DNA of 22,250 bases. It comes from Nitrospirota bacterium. GTDB taxonomy: Bacteria; Nitrospirota; Thermodesulfovibrionia; Thermodesulfovibrionales; SM23-35. Under the pieces are notes generated by a model that was not told the origin of the DNA, ran no database searches, and saw only the letters and a list, made by a program, of their open reading frames with translations. Both the position numbers and the translations under genes were made by a program. Position 1 is the stretch's first letter. Each line of letters starts with the position of its first letter. Positions 20,959 to 22,250 of the stretch are shown here, piece by piece. The stretch covers positions 1 to 22,250 of the forward strand of contig JACRGU010000100.1 of assembly GCA_016212245.1 (NCBI GenBank), given 5' to 3'.

Positions 20959-22250
20959 TTCAGCCTCAAAGAAATTTCTCGTGCAAACTCAGCGAGTGAT
21001 TCATCACGTGCTCCAAAAACCACATAGTTGTCCCATTCCTTCAGGCGATTGAAGAGTAACGACCGCTCATGCAAAACCTCGACTGATCTACCTGCAGCCT
21101 TAATCTCATTTAATAGATCCTCGCTTGAGATATCCTTTATAGATGTCCCACCAGCATAATATATCGGGAGTAAAATCAGATGGTCTTCTTCGCGAAGATT
21201 CTTTATGAATGCCTCGATATAACCCTCCTTCATCAGCCGTGTAGGTCCAAACCCGTGAGGCTGGAAGATATAGCAGACTTCATGGCGGATTTTTTTAATA
21301 GATTCCATCAGACAGGAAATCTTATGCGGGTTGTGCGCATAATCATCTATTACCAGATTTTTCCCATTATCAAGATAGATATCAAAGCGGCGGTCAAGCC
21401 CTGAAAAATCAGGAAGGACTTCTGCTATATCCTTAAGTCTGATTCCCATCTCTGAAGACAGGGCAATACATGACAGGGCATTGTAGAGATTGTATTTCCC
21501 GGGCAGAGAAAGTTTAAAGTCTATACCATTTAATTTAAAGGTTGTCTTAAACTCCTGATATTCGATTGCCTTTGCCTGATATTCTGAGTTGGTATCTATA
21601 GAAAACCTTATTGGTCTATCAAAATGACAATGTTTTAAATTTTCATCATCACCGCTGATAATAACCATTTCTTTTGTATTTCTGCTAAAGGCCTCGAACA
21701 TCTCTCCAGTCTTCTCGATTAAATTATGGTCAAGACCCAGATTGGCAATAATTGAATAGGCAGGATGATAATGAATAATCGTCCCATCAGATTCGCATGC
21801 CTCTATTATCAATATGTCTGAACTGCCAGTTAGAGAATTTCCAGGATTATTCCATGTCTTAAATTGTTTTACCCTGCCTCCACCTATAAAATTCGGTTTC
21901 AGTCCAAGTTTATGCATCAAAAATGCGAGCATGCCTGATATGGTTGATTTCCCGCTTGTCCCGGCAACAGCGATTGTCCTGAACTCTGATATTATCTCGG
22001 ATAGATGCTGAGGCCGGGTCTTCATTGGAATACCCAACTCCTTCACCTTAATCACTTCAGGTTGGTCATCTTCAACAGCGGTGCTGAAGACAGCAAAATC
22101 AAACGAGCCGTCAAGCCCTGAACCATCTTGAGGAACAATTGTTACACCTTTGGCCTTTAGTATTTTGCAGATTGGATGCTCAGGATTCCTGTCAAATGAA
22201 CGATCAGATCCAACAACAGTATGTCCGCGGTCAGCCATAAAACTTGCTAT
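20955..22250 (-). CDS. Mur ligase family protein (MurC-like), 5' end outside window
   Basis: The frame is open to the last base. The four codons before the first ATG (22238) encode IASF, which fits the usual N-terminal helix before the MADRGHTVVGSD strand, so the true start lies beyond 22250. The domain order is Mur-like: Rossmann UDP-binding N-domain, ATP-binding centre with GTSGKST, EACESDG and NLGLDHN, and C-domain with LDRRFD and DDYAHNPHKI. MurC adds L-alanine to UDP-MurNAc. Here several hallmark residues differ (GTSGKST for GTHGKTT, AHNP for AHHP), so a MurC paralogue or Mpl-like ligase is possible. It is translationally coupled to the helicase. Confidence 0.88.
   Translation of the reverse strand: MASFMADRGHTVVGSDRSFDRNPEHPICKILKAKGVTIVPQDGSGLDGSFDFAVFSTAVEDDQPEVIKVKELGIPMKTRPQHLSEIISEFRTIAVAGTSGKSTISGMLAFLMHKLGLKPNFIGGGRVKQFKTWNNPGNSLTGSSDILIIEACESDGTIIHYHPAYSIIANLGLDHNLIEKTGEMFEAFSRNTKEMVIISGDDENLKHCHFDRPIRFSIDTNSEYQAKAIEYQEFKTTFKLNGIDFKLSLPGKYNLYNALSCIALSSEMGIRLKDIAEVLPDFSGLDRRFDIYLDNGKNLVIDDYAHNPHKISCLMESIKKIRHEVCYIFQPHGFGPTRLMKEGYIEAFIKNLREEDHLILLPIYYAGGTSIKDISSEDLLNEIKAAGRSVEVLHERSLLFNRLKEWDNYVVFGARDESLAEFAREISLRLK

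Overview
The window suggests an uncultured or little-studied anaerobic bacterium of moderate GC content. A Nitrospirota (Thermodesulfovibrionia-like) or deltaproteobacterial-type lineage fits best. The clues are a futalosine-pathway menaquinone gene (mqnA), a CooT/DUF3842 pair, RtcB, PyrR-controlled pyrimidine genes and in-gene heptamer/palindrome repeats. This assignment is inference from gene content and style; no 16S rRNA or other marker is present.

Layout on the + strand: 1-233 has no convincing gene. A BrnT-type toxin and its antitoxin follow (234-736), then a strong hairpin resembling a degenerate integron attC site (738-795). rtcB (971-2434) and mqnA (2435-3244) come next, with mqnA running tail-to-tail into a histidine kinase. 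Further along, a DUF3842 protein and a CooT-like protein (17457-18054) are read divergently from trpB.

Layout on the - strand, read right to left: a partial Mur ligase (entering from beyond 22250), a UvrD/PcrA helicase and a six-helix membrane protein form one group. Next is a trp unit, trpB...trpA, split by about 2.7 kb. That insert carries an A/T-rich SPPY-type methyltransferase, an unrecognised 219-aa protein and a 52-aa zinc-ribbon protein. Then comes a complete pyrimidine operon: pyrR-pyrB-pyrC-carA-(membrane protein)-carB-(PAS histidine kinase). Its genes overlap or lie a few bases apart, except for a 48-base gap after carA. It starts with a good sigma70-type promoter, a PyrR-binding hairpin (loop CAGUGA) and an intrinsic terminator, so it is predicted to be controlled by PyrR attenuation. 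CarAB, PyrB and PyrC carry out the first three steps of UMP synthesis and PyrR senses the product.

The most unusual feature is a set of four short repeat insertions within three neighbouring pyr genes (carB, carA twice, pyrC), all translated in frame. One is a palindromic element flanked by a 5-bp direct repeat (TTTAC) exactly at the pyrC/carA junction, and it now supplies codons of the CarA N-terminus. Two others combine 7-bp tandem repeats with a C-rich/G-rich palindrome. Also notable are the methyltransferase cassette inside trp and a 58-bp divergent promoter region from which both trpB and the DUF3842 gene look leaderless.
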